Below, one piece after another: positions 1 through 7,752 of a stretch of DNA of 39,649 nt. Each line of letters starts with the position of its first letter. Within the stretch, counting starts at the first letter, position 1. Origin of the DNA: Candidatus Aquidulcis sp. (GTDB lineage Bacteria; Chloroflexota; Anaerolineae; UBA4142); contig DYJA01000062.1 in NCBI GenBank assembly GCA_020723345.1, positions 1-39,649 on the forward strand, read 5' to 3'. The position numbers were made by a program, and so were the translations under genes. The notes under the pieces were generated by a model, which was not told the origin of the DNA, ran no database searches, and saw only the letters and a list, made by a program, of their open reading frames with translations.

Positions 1-62
1 GGACGCAGATTAACGCTGATTTACACCGATTTTCAATTCTCTATCTGTGTTCATCAGTGTCC
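1..62. repeat. Dispersed repeat, cross-matches an in-gene copy
   Basis: The stretch is built from words such as GATTAACGCTGATTTACACC and ATCTGTGTTCATCAGTGTCC. Closely related words recur at 654-733 inside the next gene. This marks it as a copy of a dispersed imperfect inverted repeat rather than unique upstream sequence. No clear promoter was identified between it and the gene start at 102. Confidence 0.6.
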
Positions 63-101
63 AAATTTAATTCCGATAAAGTCTAATGTAGATCGAGGAC
101 G

Positions 102-2642
102 ATGATGTTGCTCTACTTTGCCATCGCGCTGATTTCCGCCGCCGGGCTGGCGTTTGAAATCGCGCTGACGCGCATCTTTGCAATCGCGCAGGGCTATCAC
201 TTTGGTTTTCTCGCGATCATGCTCGCGCTCTTGGGATTCGGCGCGAGCGGGACCGCGCTTGCGCTGCGTCCTGCGCTCGCGCGCGCTGACGTGATGCCGC
301 GCCTTGTGCGATTTTCGCTCGCGTTCTCGCTCTCCCTCGTCGCCAGTTACCTCGCGATCAATTATCTCCCGTTCGATGCGTACCGCGTCGCGTTCGAGCG
401 CGCGCAATTGCTGTACTTGATACTCTACTATCTCGCGCTCGTCGCGCCGTTTTTTGTTGGCGGACTCATTCTAGGCATCCCGCTCGTCGCGTTCCCAACG
501 CGCGCCGCGCGCGTGTACGCCGCGAATCTCGCGGGTTCCGGGTTGGGTTGCATCGCCGCGCTTGCCGCGCTGACACTCTTTGGCGGGCCCGGCGCGGTGA
601 TTTTTGCCGCGCTCCTCGCCGCGCTTGCCGCGCTCGCATTTGCAGCGCAAGATGATCGGACACGGATTAACACAGATGAACACGGAAAAAGCAAATTATC
701 TGTGTTGATCAGTGTTCATCTGTGTCCAATTTCAATTTTGCCTTTCGCGCTCATTCTCCTCTGGCTCGCGTTGCTCATCGCGCCGCCGCCTCTTTTCGAA
801 TTGCAGATTTCGCCCTACAAAGGATTGAGCCAAATAATGCGCCTGCCCGACGCGCGGCGCGTTTTCTCCGCATCGAACGCGTACGCGCGCGTTGAGGTCG
901 TCGAGAGTTCGGCGATACGATCCGCGCCCGGGCTGTCGCTCGCGTATCGCGGCGATTTGCCGACGCAGCGCGCGCTGTTCGAAGACGCGGAGAGCGCCAG
1001 CCCGCTCACCGCTGCTGCGCCGACTGCGCTGCTCGACGCGCTGCCGGTCACGCTCGCGTATCGCCTGCGCCCGAACGCGCGCGCGTTGATTCTGAAACCC
1101 GGCGGCGGACTCGAAGTGCTTGCCGCGCTGAACCATGCCCTGAGCGAAGCCGAAGGGGTGGGCGCGCGCGAAATCATCGCGGTCGAAGAGAATCCGCTGA
1201 CGGCGCAAGCCGCGCGGGAATACGCGCCGCGCGCGTTTGGCGATTCGCGCGTGCGCGTCATCGCGACCGGCGCGCGCAGTTTCGTCGCGCGTGCGCCTGA
1301 TCGATTCGACATCGTGCATCTCGCGCTCAGCGATTCGTTTCGACCGGTAACGGCGGGCGCGTACGCGCTCGGCGAGAATTATTTGTACACGCGCGAAGCG
1401 TTCCGCGATTATTTGAATCACTTGAACGACGATGGCATTCTCGTCGTCAGTCGCTGGCTCCAACTTCCGCCGACGGAAGAAGTGCGCGTCGGCGCGCTCG
1501 CGCTTGCCGCGCTCGACACGACTGATCCAACTCAGCACATTCTCGCGTTGCGTTCTTTTTCGACGATGCTGCTGCTCGTCAAGCGCACGCCATTCACCGC
1601 GCGCGAAATCGCGATCGCGCGCGCGTTCGCGGAGCAGCAGCAGTTTGATTGGATCGCCGCGCCGGATATTCGTCCCTGGGAAACGAGTCGTTTTTATCCC
1701 GAGACGAATCGCTACAATTTTCTGCCAAACAATGATTACTTTAACGCGTTTCAACCGTTGCTCGACCGCGAACGGCGCGGCGCGTTTCTCGCGAATTACG
1801 CGTACGACATCACGCCGCCGACGGATGATCGTCCGTTCTTTTTTCATTTTTTCAAATGGGAACAAACGCCGCAGGTTTTGCAGTTGATGGGCAAGCAGTG
1901 GCAGCCGTTCGGCGGCAGCGGCTATCTCATTTTGTTTGCGCTGCTCGCGCTGAGCGTCGTCGCGTCGGGGTTGTTGATTGGGGTGCCGCTTGTGTCATTG
2001 CGAGGAGCGTTTTTCGCGACGAAGCAATCCCCAAATCGTGGATCGGAGACACCTGCGCTTGCGTGCGGTGCGAGTGTTGCTTCGTCGCAGACTGCGCTCC
2101 TCGCAATGACAAACGAGTGGTTCTATTTCGCGTGTCTCGGCGTCGGATTTTTGTTCGTCGAGGTTCCGCTGATTCAGCGATTCATTCTATTTCTCGATCA
2201 GCCGGTCTACGCGTTCGCGACGGTTTTGTTCGCGCTGTTGATCGCCTCGGGCGCGGGGAGTTTCGCCTCCGCGCGCGTGTCGCTGCGCGGCGCGTTCATC
2301 GCGCTCGTCGTCGCGATCCTGATCTATCCGACGCTGTTGCCGTTCGTCTTTCAAATGTTTCTGGGTTACGCGTTCGCGGCGCGCGTACTGATCGCGCTCG
2401 TGCTCCTCGCGCCGCTGGGATTTCTGATGGGCATTCCATTTCCGAAAGGGATCGCGCGCTTGAACGAGATCGCGCCGAACCGCGTGCCGCTGGCGTGGGG
2501 CATCAACGGCTGCGCGTCTGTGATCAGTTCGATCCTGGCGACGATGGGCGCGCTGACGTGGGGTTTTTCCTGGGTGATGCTCGCGGGAGCGGGGGCGTAT
2601 GTGTTGGCGTTGTTGGCTGGGACGCGTAGGACAAATTTGTAA
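102..2642 (+). CDS. Membrane protein with spermidine-synthase-like methyltransferase-fold domain
   Basis: This 846-residue protein has about eight hydrophobic helices at the N-terminus (to about residue 235), a soluble Rossmann-type domain and a C-terminal block of about six helices. In the soluble part, ALILKPGGGLEVLAAL followed by EIIAVEENPLTAQAAR resembles the aminopropyltransferase/SAM nucleotide-binding signature, and FDIVHLALSDSF the following strand. Such membrane-embedded spermidine-synthase-like proteins are widespread, but their substrate is mostly unknown, so polyamine synthesis should not be assumed. ATG at 102 or 105 follows a weak GAGGA. The gene is odd in carrying at least three dispersed repeats in frame (about residues 185-210, 347-353 and 631-670), and its stop codon lies in a fourth. 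It converges with the methyltransferase gene at 2650. Confidence 0.75.
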   Translation: MMLLYFAIALISAAGLAFEIALTRIFAIAQGYHFGFLAIMLALLGFGASGTALALRPALARADVMPRLVRFSLAFSLSLVASYLAINYLPFDAYRVAFERAQLLYLILYYLALVAPFFVGGLILGIPLVAFPTRAARVYAANLAGSGLGCIAALAALTLFGGPGAVIFAALLAALAALAFAAQDDRTRINTDEHGKSKLSVLISVHLCPISILPFALILLWLALLIAPPPLFELQISPYKGLSQIMRLPDARRVFSASNAYARVEVVESSAIRSAPGLSLAYRGDLPTQRALFEDAESASPLTAAAPTALLDALPVTLAYRLRPNARALILKPGGGLEVLAALNHALSEAEGVGAREIIAVEENPLTAQAAREYAPRAFGDSRVRVIATGARSFVARAPDRFDIVHLALSDSFRPVTAGAYALGENYLYTREAFRDYLNHLNDDGILVVSRWLQLPPTEEVRVGALALAALDTTDPTQHILALRSFSTMLLLVKRTPFTAREIAIARAFAEQQQFDWIAAPDIRPWETSRFYPETNRYNFLPNNDYFNAFQPLLDRERRGAFLANYAYDITPPTDDRPFFFHFFKWEQTPQVLQLMGKQWQPFGGSGYLILFALLALSVVASGLLIGVPLVSLRGAFFATKQSPNRGSETPALACGASVASSQTALLAMTNEWFYFACLGVGFLFVEVPLIQRFILFLDQPVYAFATVLFALLIASGAGSFASARVSLRGAFIALVVAILIYPTLLPFVFQMFLGYAFAARVLIALVLLAPLGFLMGIPFPKGIARLNEIAPNRVPLAWGINGCASVISSILATMGALTWGFSWVMLAGAGAYVLALLAGTRRTNL
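654..733. repeat. In-frame dispersed inverted repeat inside the synthase-like gene
   Basis: Words such as GGACACGGATTAACACAGAT and GTGTTCATCTGTGTCC match the repeat at the left edge of the window. They are translated in frame as DDRTRINTDEHGKSKL..., a polar patch between two membrane helices. This is visible as an abrupt change from Ala/Leu-rich membrane sequence to repeat-encoded sequence and back. Confidence 0.75.
1139..1160. repeat. Short LSEAEG-coding repeat in frame
   Basis: CCTGAGCGAAGCCGAAGG is a member of the short CCTGAGC...TCGAAGG repeat family also seen at 21403, 21985, 33136 and 34705. Here it is read as LSEAEG within the nucleotide-binding domain, just before the strand AREIIAVEENP. 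Confidence 0.65.
1993..2111. repeat. 119-bp inverted-repeat element inside a coding region
   Basis: The ends are perfect 17-bp inverted repeats (TGTCATTGCGAGGAGCG at 1993-2009 and its complement at 2095-2111). The interior includes GACGAAGCAATCC and, in opposite sense, TTGCTTCGTC. The element is MITE-like in form and is translated in frame (VSLRGAFFATKQSP...TALLAMTN) between two membrane helices of the synthase-like protein. Confidence 0.85.
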
Positions 2643-2653
2643 ATTTGTCCTAC
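2626..2653. repeat. 28-bp palindrome holding the stop codons of two convergent genes
   Basis: GTAGGACAAATTT and AAATTTGTCCTAC are perfect 13-bp arms around a GT loop. The TAA of the plus-strand gene (2640-2642) and the TAG of the minus-strand gene (2650-2652) both fall inside. It may also work as a two-way hairpin at the convergence point. It belongs to the GTAGG/CCTAC-ended family found at 10267, 10663, 15178 and 36936. Confidence 0.8.
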
Positions 2654-3366
2654 TTGGCGCGCGTCAACGGCACGAACAACACACCCATCACGTTCTCGGT
2701 GAGAACTTGATCGCCGCGTTTGAACACGCGCCGCAGCGTTTGGAATCCGCCGACGGGACCGACCGGGATGATCATTCGTCCGCCGTCTTTCAACTGCGCG
2801 ATCAACGGCGGCGGAATGTGATCGGGCGCGCAGGTGACGAGAATCGCGTCGAACGGCGCAAACTCTTGCCAGCCGTTGTAGCCATCCGCGTTTTTCACGA
2901 CGACGTTGGTGTAGCCAAGTCGTTTCAAGTTTGCCGCCGCGCTCTCCGCGAGCGCGGGAATGATTTCGACCGAGTAAACCTGATCGGTCAGCGCGGCAAG
3001 AATCGCGGCTTGATAGCCCGATCCTGTACCGATTTCGAGGACGCGGTCGCCGCGTTTGATTTGCGCGAGTTCGGTCATCGCCGCGACGATGTACGGCTGG
3101 CTGATCGTTTGCCCGTGTCCAATTGGGAGTGGGTGATCTTCGTACGCTTGCGCGAGCCATTCGACAGGCACGAATTCGTGGCGCGGGACGGTTTCCAGCG
3201 CGCGCAGCACCGCGACGTCGCGCACGTCGCGCGCGCGAATTTGCTCGGCGACCATTTGTTGGCGCGGCGCGTTGAAACGGTCGGCAGTCGCAGGCGGAGT
3301 TGGAGTTGGCGCGCACGCGCAGAGTACGACGGCAACGAAAATCGTCAGACGCAGACAGAGGAACAT
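2650..3366 (-). CDS. pcm: Protein-L-isoaspartate O-methyltransferase, predicted lipoprotein
   Basis: The 238-residue product carries the PCMT fold: SAM-binding VLEIGTGSGYQAAIL near residue 110, the family-typical GHGQTISQPYIVAAM before it, and a C-terminal GGRMIIPVGPVG. PCMT methylates isoaspartyl residues in damaged proteins as the first repair step. Residues 1-20 form a signal peptide ending in a lipobox (VLCAC, then APTPTPP), so the enzyme should be exported and lipid-anchored. The start is well supported: GGAGGT lies six bases upstream of the ATG and a promoter sits at 3387-3415. An extracytoplasmic location is unusual for a SAM-dependent enzyme. Confidence 0.9.
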   Translation of the reverse strand: MFLCLRLTIFVAVVLCACAPTPTPPATADRFNAPRQQMVAEQIRARDVRDVAVLRALETVPRHEFVPVEWLAQAYEDHPLPIGHGQTISQPYIVAAMTELAQIKRGDRVLEIGTGSGYQAAILAALTDQVYSVEIIPALAESAAANLKRLGYTNVVVKNADGYNGWQEFAPFDAILVTCAPDHIPPPLIAQLKDGGRMIIPVGPVGGFQTLRRVFKRGDQVLTENVMGVLFVPLTRAK

Positions 3367-3386
3367 CTTGTACCTCCACTGGCTGA

Positions 3387-3415
3387 ATTATAGCATAGTC
3401 GGACAAGTCAACCAA
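3387..3415 (-). promoter_or_regulatory. Promoter of the pcm-like gene
   Basis: On the minus strand TTGGTT (3410-3415), a 17-base spacer and TATAAT (3387-3392) preceded by TGC form an extended -10 promoter. The start of transcription would fall near 3380, giving a leader of about 14 bases. Confidence 0.6.
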
Positions 3416-3469
3416 GTGGCAATCCGTAAGCACGCGTCATCCGTATTTACTAGCGTTGGAAAAACTCGC

Positions 3470-3498
3470 TTGCGTCAATTCTTGTCTCGTGCTATACT
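3470..3498 (+). promoter_or_regulatory. Promoter of the SARP regulator
   Basis: TTGCGT (3470-3475), a 17-base spacer and TATACT (3493-3498) with an extended TGC lie about 80 bases upstream of the regulator. The CGTGCTATACT core is identical to that of the promoter at 28841. Confidence 0.6.
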
Positions 3499-3576
3499 TT
3501 CGCCCACAAACGATTCCATACTTTTGCAAATGCAACAATCCGTCAGTGGTGATGGCTGCTGCTAGATCGGAGTGCC

Positions 3577-6201
3577 ATGCTCAAAGTGAAGCTGCTTGGG
3601 CAGTTCGACGTTCGTCAAGACAGCGCGTCAATTGCCATTCCCTCGCGCCCTGCGCAATCCCTCTTGGCTTTTCTCATTCTCAATGCTGGTACGGCGTATC
3701 GCCGCGAAAAACTCGCCGGGCTGCTCTGGCCCGATGCAGCCGAAGAAAACGCGCGCGGTTATCTCCGGCATGAACTCTGGCGTCTCCGTAAAGTAATCGA
3801 ACCGAACGCGCCGCGCAATCACGCGGCGCCGTATTTGCGCGTCGATGAAATTTCGATCGCATTTGACGCCGCCGCCGATTATCGACTCGACGTGTCCGCG
3901 CTCAAGCAGGTGAACGAACAAGCCGCGTCCACAAATGATCTGATGAACGCGCTCGCGACGTACACCGGCGAACTCTTGCCCGGCTTTTACGACGATTGGG
4001 TCATTCTGGAACGCGAACGCGTGCAGGCGATCTTTGAACAGAAAATGGCGCGGCTCGTGGATATGCTTGTGGAAGAAAGACGCTGGAGCGAGGTCCTTGA
4101 TTGGGGCGAACGTTGGATCGCGCTCGGACAAACGCCCGAACCCGCGTACCGCGCGCTGATGCGCGCGCACAGCGCGCTCGGCGATCTCTCGAAAGTGGCA
4201 GTGGTCTGCCAACGGTGTACCGAATCGATGCGCGCGCAACTTGGCGTGGAGCCATCGGAACAGACGCGCGCGCTGTTCGAGCAACTCCGCAACGGGACTC
4301 GTCCGCCCGACAGCTCTCTGGCAAGCGAGAACGATTTTGTTCCCCGCTTTGCCATCGCACAAGACGCGCGGCTCGCGCTGAGCGCGATGCCCGCTGCGCC
4401 GGTTGCGCCGCCGCGTTCCAATGTGCCGGTCCCACTGACCACGTTCATCGGACGCGAGGAGGAGGTTGAAGAGATCAAGCGTCATCTCTCCACGACGCGC
4501 TTGCTGACTTTGACGGGCATGGGCGGCGTTGGGAAAACACGGCTGGCAACCGAAGTGGCAATGGCTCTGCATTCCATCGGTCATTTTCAGGATGGCGCGC
4601 GGTGGGTTGAGTTGGCGCCGTTGACGAATCCGGCTTTTGTTCCGCACGCGGTCGCTAAGGCGGTAGACGCGTGCGATGTGTCCGACCAAACCTTGCACGA
4701 AACACTCGCAGGTTGTCTCGTGTGGAAGCAGTTGTTGTTGGTGCTAGACAATTGCGAGCATCTGGCTGGAGCGTGCGCCGAACTGGTAGAGAATTTGCTC
4801 CACGCGTGTCCGGAGTTGAAAGTCTTGGCGACGAGCCGCGAACCGTTGGGCATCACGGGCGAAACCGTTCGACAAGTGACGCCCTTGCCGCTGCCCGAGT
4901 TGACGCAAGTTCCGCCGCTGGAAGAACTGGAGCACTATGCGAGCGTGCGCCTCTTTGTCGAACGCGCGCGCGCGGTCAAATCGGAGTTTGGGTTGACGGA
5001 ACAAAACGCGTCGGCGGTTGCTCAGATCTGTCGCCGTTTGGACGGCAACCCGCTCGCCATCGAACTGGCGGCGGCGCGGCTCAACGCCTTGTCGGTTCAA
5101 GAAATCGCAGCGCATTTGGACGATCGTTTCAATTTATTGACCGAGGGAAGTCGGACTGCGCCGCCGCGCCATCAATCTTTGCGCGCGGCGTTGGATTGGA
5201 GTTACGATCAATTGACCGAGCCGGAGCGAATGTTGTTTCGGCGCTTGGCGATCTTGGAAGGCAGATTCACGCTTCCGACAACGCAAGCCGTGGCGGGCAC
5301 GTTGAACGTTCAGACGCTGGGCGGGACGAGAGTGTTCGATCTGTTGACGCACCTGATTGCCAAGTCGCTCGTGCTCGTCGATCATGCGCGTCACACCGGC
5401 GAGACGCGCTATCGCATGTTGGAAACGGTGCGCGAATACGGGCGGCAAAAATTCATCGAGTCGGGCGAAGTCGACGCGGTGTTTCTGCAATGGGGCGAAA
5501 CGGATCCGAACCGGGCGCGTTTTCAGATCGAAACGACTTTGGCAAAAAGCATCGCGTCCGGCGACAAGTGGAATATCGCGACCGCGCTGCGCAACCTGGG
5601 ACTCGTCGCGAATTTGCAAGGCGATTATGAGTCCGCGCGCGCATTCCTCGAACAGAGTCTCGCGGTTGGACGAGAATTAGGACCGGCGGGCAAGTACGGC
5701 GTCAGTTGGTCGCTTATCTTCCTCGGCGATGTGGCTCTGAATCGCGGTGAGGCGGAAGGAGCAGAAGCGTTCTATAACGAAAGCGTCGCTTTGCTGAGCG
5801 AACTGGGGGAAAAAAGTTTCTTGGCGTATTCGCTGCGGCGGTTGGGAATGATCGCGCTGCGCCGGGGCGATCATGCGCGGGCAGCCACGCTGTGTCGGAC
5901 CAGTCTCGCGCTCAATGTGGAACTGGAGGAACAACCCGGCGTCGCCATGTGTCTCGCGGCGATGGCGGCGAGCATTGCCGCGCAAGGAAAAACAGTTCAA
6001 GCCGCCGAACTCTTCGGCGCGGTCGAAGCGCTGATCGATAATCTCACGACGCCGCTTCCGATGACCGACCGACGCGCATATGATCACAATCGAGCGGCAG
6101 TGCGCGCCGCGTTGGACGACGCGACATGGATGGCGGCGCTTGCGCGCGGACGCGCGTGGACGTTGACGAACGCTATCGAGATCGCGCAGGGCGCGATCTG
6201 A
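3577..6201 (+). CDS. SARP-family transcriptional activator with BTAD and NB-ARC ATPase domains
   Basis: This 874-residue protein has an N-terminal OmpR-type winged helix (about 1-95) and a bacterial transcriptional activation domain (about 100-245). An NB-ARC/STAND ATPase follows, with the FIGREEEVEEIK entry motif, Walker A GMGGVGKTRL (Lys320), Walker B LLLVLDNCEH and LATSREPLGI. The C-terminus has TPR-like repeats (ALRNLGLVANLQGDYESARA and later). Such proteins are ATP-gated DNA-binding switches. The arm between VREYGRQKFIESGE (about residue 628) and the TPRs is abnormally short: the usual segment leading into the repeats is missing, which suggests an internal in-frame deletion. The gene is monocistronic, with its own promoter and a terminator after it. 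What it regulates cannot be told. Confidence 0.85.
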   Translation: MLKVKLLGQFDVRQDSASIAIPSRPAQSLLAFLILNAGTAYRREKLAGLLWPDAAEENARGYLRHELWRLRKVIEPNAPRNHAAPYLRVDEISIAFDAAADYRLDVSALKQVNEQAASTNDLMNALATYTGELLPGFYDDWVILERERVQAIFEQKMARLVDMLVEERRWSEVLDWGERWIALGQTPEPAYRALMRAHSALGDLSKVAVVCQRCTESMRAQLGVEPSEQTRALFEQLRNGTRPPDSSLASENDFVPRFAIAQDARLALSAMPAAPVAPPRSNVPVPLTTFIGREEEVEEIKRHLSTTRLLTLTGMGGVGKTRLATEVAMALHSIGHFQDGARWVELAPLTNPAFVPHAVAKAVDACDVSDQTLHETLAGCLVWKQLLLVLDNCEHLAGACAELVENLLHACPELKVLATSREPLGITGETVRQVTPLPLPELTQVPPLEELEHYASVRLFVERARAVKSEFGLTEQNASAVAQICRRLDGNPLAIELAAARLNALSVQEIAAHLDDRFNLLTEGSRTAPPRHQSLRAALDWSYDQLTEPERMLFRRLAILEGRFTLPTTQAVAGTLNVQTLGGTRVFDLLTHLIAKSLVLVDHARHTGETRYRMLETVREYGRQKFIESGEVDAVFLQWGETDPNRARFQIETTLAKSIASGDKWNIATALRNLGLVANLQGDYESARAFLEQSLAVGRELGPAGKYGVSWSLIFLGDVALNRGEAEGAEAFYNESVALLSELGEKSFLAYSLRRLGMIALRRGDHARAATLCRTSLALNVELEEQPGVAMCLAAMAASIAAQGKTVQAAELFGAVEALIDNLTTPLPMTDRRAYDHNRAAVRAALDDATWMAALARGRAWTLTNAIEIAQGAI

Positions 6202-6242
6202 ATTCAGGTCTGGCTCAGATTATCTCTGCTCGCTGTACATTG

Positions 6243-6276
6243 AAAAACCGGAGGATGCTTTCCTCCGGCTTTTTGT
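6243..6276. terminator. Rho-independent terminator, bidirectional
   Basis: CCGGAGGA (6248-6255), a five-base loop and TCCTCCGG (6261-6268) are flanked by an A-run on the left and CTTTTTG on the right. It can terminate both the SARP gene and the convergent secreted-protein gene. Confidence 0.85.
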
Positions 6277-6325
6277 TGGGCAGACACAGGACTGCCCGGT
6301 GGCGCTCTCTTCTGACACAGACGAT

Positions 6326-6616
6326 CTACTGTTCGAACAACACTTCGAACTTGTCGTTGCGGTCATCCATCCGCGCGGGATCGGTGACTGGAGATGAAAC
6401 GTTGAGGTTCGCACTGCTGGGCGAGGTCATACTAGCAGTGCCAAGTGCGGCGCCTATCGCCGGAAAGTTCACGATAGGATCAAAGTTCGGCCCATAAATC
6501 GGTGCGCAATCGGCGGTACTCAAAGTGGAGCAAGCCGCTGCCGCTGGCACGCCGTATCCTGCATACGCGAGTAGCGCTGCGGCGAGTAGAAACACGAACA
6601 AAATTTTCTTGAACAC
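6326..6616 (-). CDS. Small secreted protein of unknown function
   Basis: The best start is GTG at 6616, behind a strong AAGGAAGGGG, giving a 96-residue protein. It opens with FKKILFVFLLAAALLAYAGY and AAAA just before a cysteine, i.e. a clear export signal. The mature part is about 70 residues with two early cysteines (CSTLSTADC) that could form a small disulfide loop, followed by Pro/Asn/Ser-rich sequence without recognised motifs. The longer reading starting further upstream adds only charged sequence before the signal peptide and is unlikely. It converges on the SARP gene across a shared terminator. Confidence 0.6.
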   Translation of the reverse strand: MFKKILFVFLLAAALLAYAGYGVPAAAACSTLSTADCAPIYGPNFDPIVNFPAIGAALGTASMTSPSSANLNVSSPVTDPARMDDRNDKFEVLFEQ

Positions 6617-6752
6617 TTTTCCCCTTCCTTGATCGGGCTTGGTTTTGTTTCTCCCGATCTGCGGCATCATGCTACCAGAGCCATGTCCTTCAGCGTGTTC
6701 GTGCGCGTGGATTCAGCGTGTTTTTCAGGTATCGCGGCAAGTCTTACGATCT

Positions 6753-7583
6753 TCAAACACTGGTGTGTAGAAAACGTTCGCCCAACCGCCGCGTCCATAG
6801 ACGAATCACTTGCAGCACAATCAGCCAATATCCAATATACACCGCAACTTCGAGCCAGGAAGGTCGAGCGTTGTATCCAATCAGCGCGCGCAACAGGGAT
6901 CCGAGCGCCGAGCCGTTGTCGAGCCAGCCGCGCGTGTCCCACGCCGCGCTCGCTAAAATCGGCAGCCATCCGATCTCTTGAAATTCGTGGACGGCGTGCG
7001 CGAGCAAGCCCGCCGCAAAGACGATCAGCAAAATGCTCGTCGCGTCGAAAAACAGTTTGAGGTCGAGCCGCACAGAGTACGCATAGATCAGCACGCCCGC
7101 CGCGCTGGCGAACGCGATGCCGCTCAGCGCGCCAGCGAATGTGCTCATCGCGTCCGACGCAAACGCGTTCGCCGCCAGAAAGAGCGCGGCTTCCACGCCT
7201 TCCCGGAAGACCGCGAGGAACGTCACGCCGAACAACCCCCACGCCGCGCCGCGCGTCACGGCGGTTTGCGCCCGGTTTTCCAAACGGCGTTTGAGAAACT
7301 GGGCTTGTAGGCGCATCCAGAACACCATCCACGTCAGCACGGCGACGGCGAGCAGCATCGTCGTTCCCTCAAACATCTGCTCGAAGGGTGTTTCCAATTC
7401 CGCGCCGATGGCGCGCACCGCGACGGCGATCAGCACGCTCGCCGTTGCGGCAGCCCCGACGCCCAGCCACGCCGAACGCATCTGATCCCCGCGACCGATC
7501 TGGCGCAAGTAGCCGCGGACAATCCCGACAATCAACGCGGCTTCGAGTCCTTCGCGCAAAGTGATTAAGAACGCTGAAACCAT
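6753..7583 (-). CDS. FTR1-family high-affinity iron permease
   Basis: The 276-residue integral membrane protein has about seven helices and two copies of the iron-binding REGxE motif, LREGLEAALIVG at the start and FREGVEAALFLA near the middle, as expected for the internally duplicated FTR1/EfeU family. It imports ferric (or oxidised ferrous) iron. The start at 7583 is chosen because AAAGGAC lies just upstream; a longer reading begins ten residues earlier without support. It is divergent from a DtxR-type metalloregulator with palindromes between them, so iron-dependent repression is likely. No EfeO/EfeB partner is present. Confidence 0.88.
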   Translation of the reverse strand: MVSAFLITLREGLEAALIVGIVRGYLRQIGRGDQMRSAWLGVGAAATASVLIAVAVRAIGAELETPFEQMFEGTTMLLAVAVLTWMVFWMRLQAQFLKRRLENRAQTAVTRGAAWGLFGVTFLAVFREGVEAALFLAANAFASDAMSTFAGALSGIAFASAAGVLIYAYSVRLDLKLFFDATSILLIVFAAGLLAHAVHEFQEIGWLPILASAAWDTRGWLDNGSALGSLLRALIGYNARPSWLEVAVYIGYWLIVLQVIRLWTRRLGERFLHTSV

Positions 7584-7604
7584 TATTTGTCCTTTCCGCG
7601 CGAT

Positions 7605-7632
7605 TTTACACACACGCGCTTTGGAGTATAAT
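7605..7632 (+). promoter_or_regulatory. Promoter of the DtxR-family regulator
   Basis: TTTACA (7605-7610), a 16-base spacer and TATAAT (7627-7632) point towards the regulator. Transcription would begin near 7639, next to the palindrome at 7642. Confidence 0.65.
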
Positions 7633-7641
7633 TAGAGGCGA

Positions 7642-7693
7642 ACCTGAGTTCAGGTAAGCCAAGTCACACTTGTATTGTTAGCGTAATCTAACA
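7642..7693. promoter_or_regulatory. Two palindromes, candidate metalloregulator operators
   Basis: ACCTGA-GT-TCAGGT (7642-7655) lies at the likely transcription start of the regulator and upstream of the divergent permease. TGTTAG-CGTAAT-CTAACA (7676-7693) is a second palindrome in the regulator leader. Their place between a DtxR-type gene and an iron permease makes them candidate binding sites. They are not a perfect match to the classical DtxR box. Confidence 0.55.
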
Positions 7694-7752
7694 TTTAGTA
7701 TTTGTCAACTCGAAGAAACGAGGTCGCGCGGGCTACGCGTCAGGAGGCAGAC

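Noticed and set aside
732-1865. Long open frame on the minus strand across the synthase-like gene
   Set aside because: It is Arg-rich sequence without motifs, a typical shadow frame in GCGC-biased DNA opposite a gene with clear membrane and nucleotide-binding features.
1993-2111. 119-bp element considered as an insertion sequence
   Set aside because: It has perfect terminal inverted repeats but no transposase and no obvious target duplication, so it is at most a non-autonomous element.
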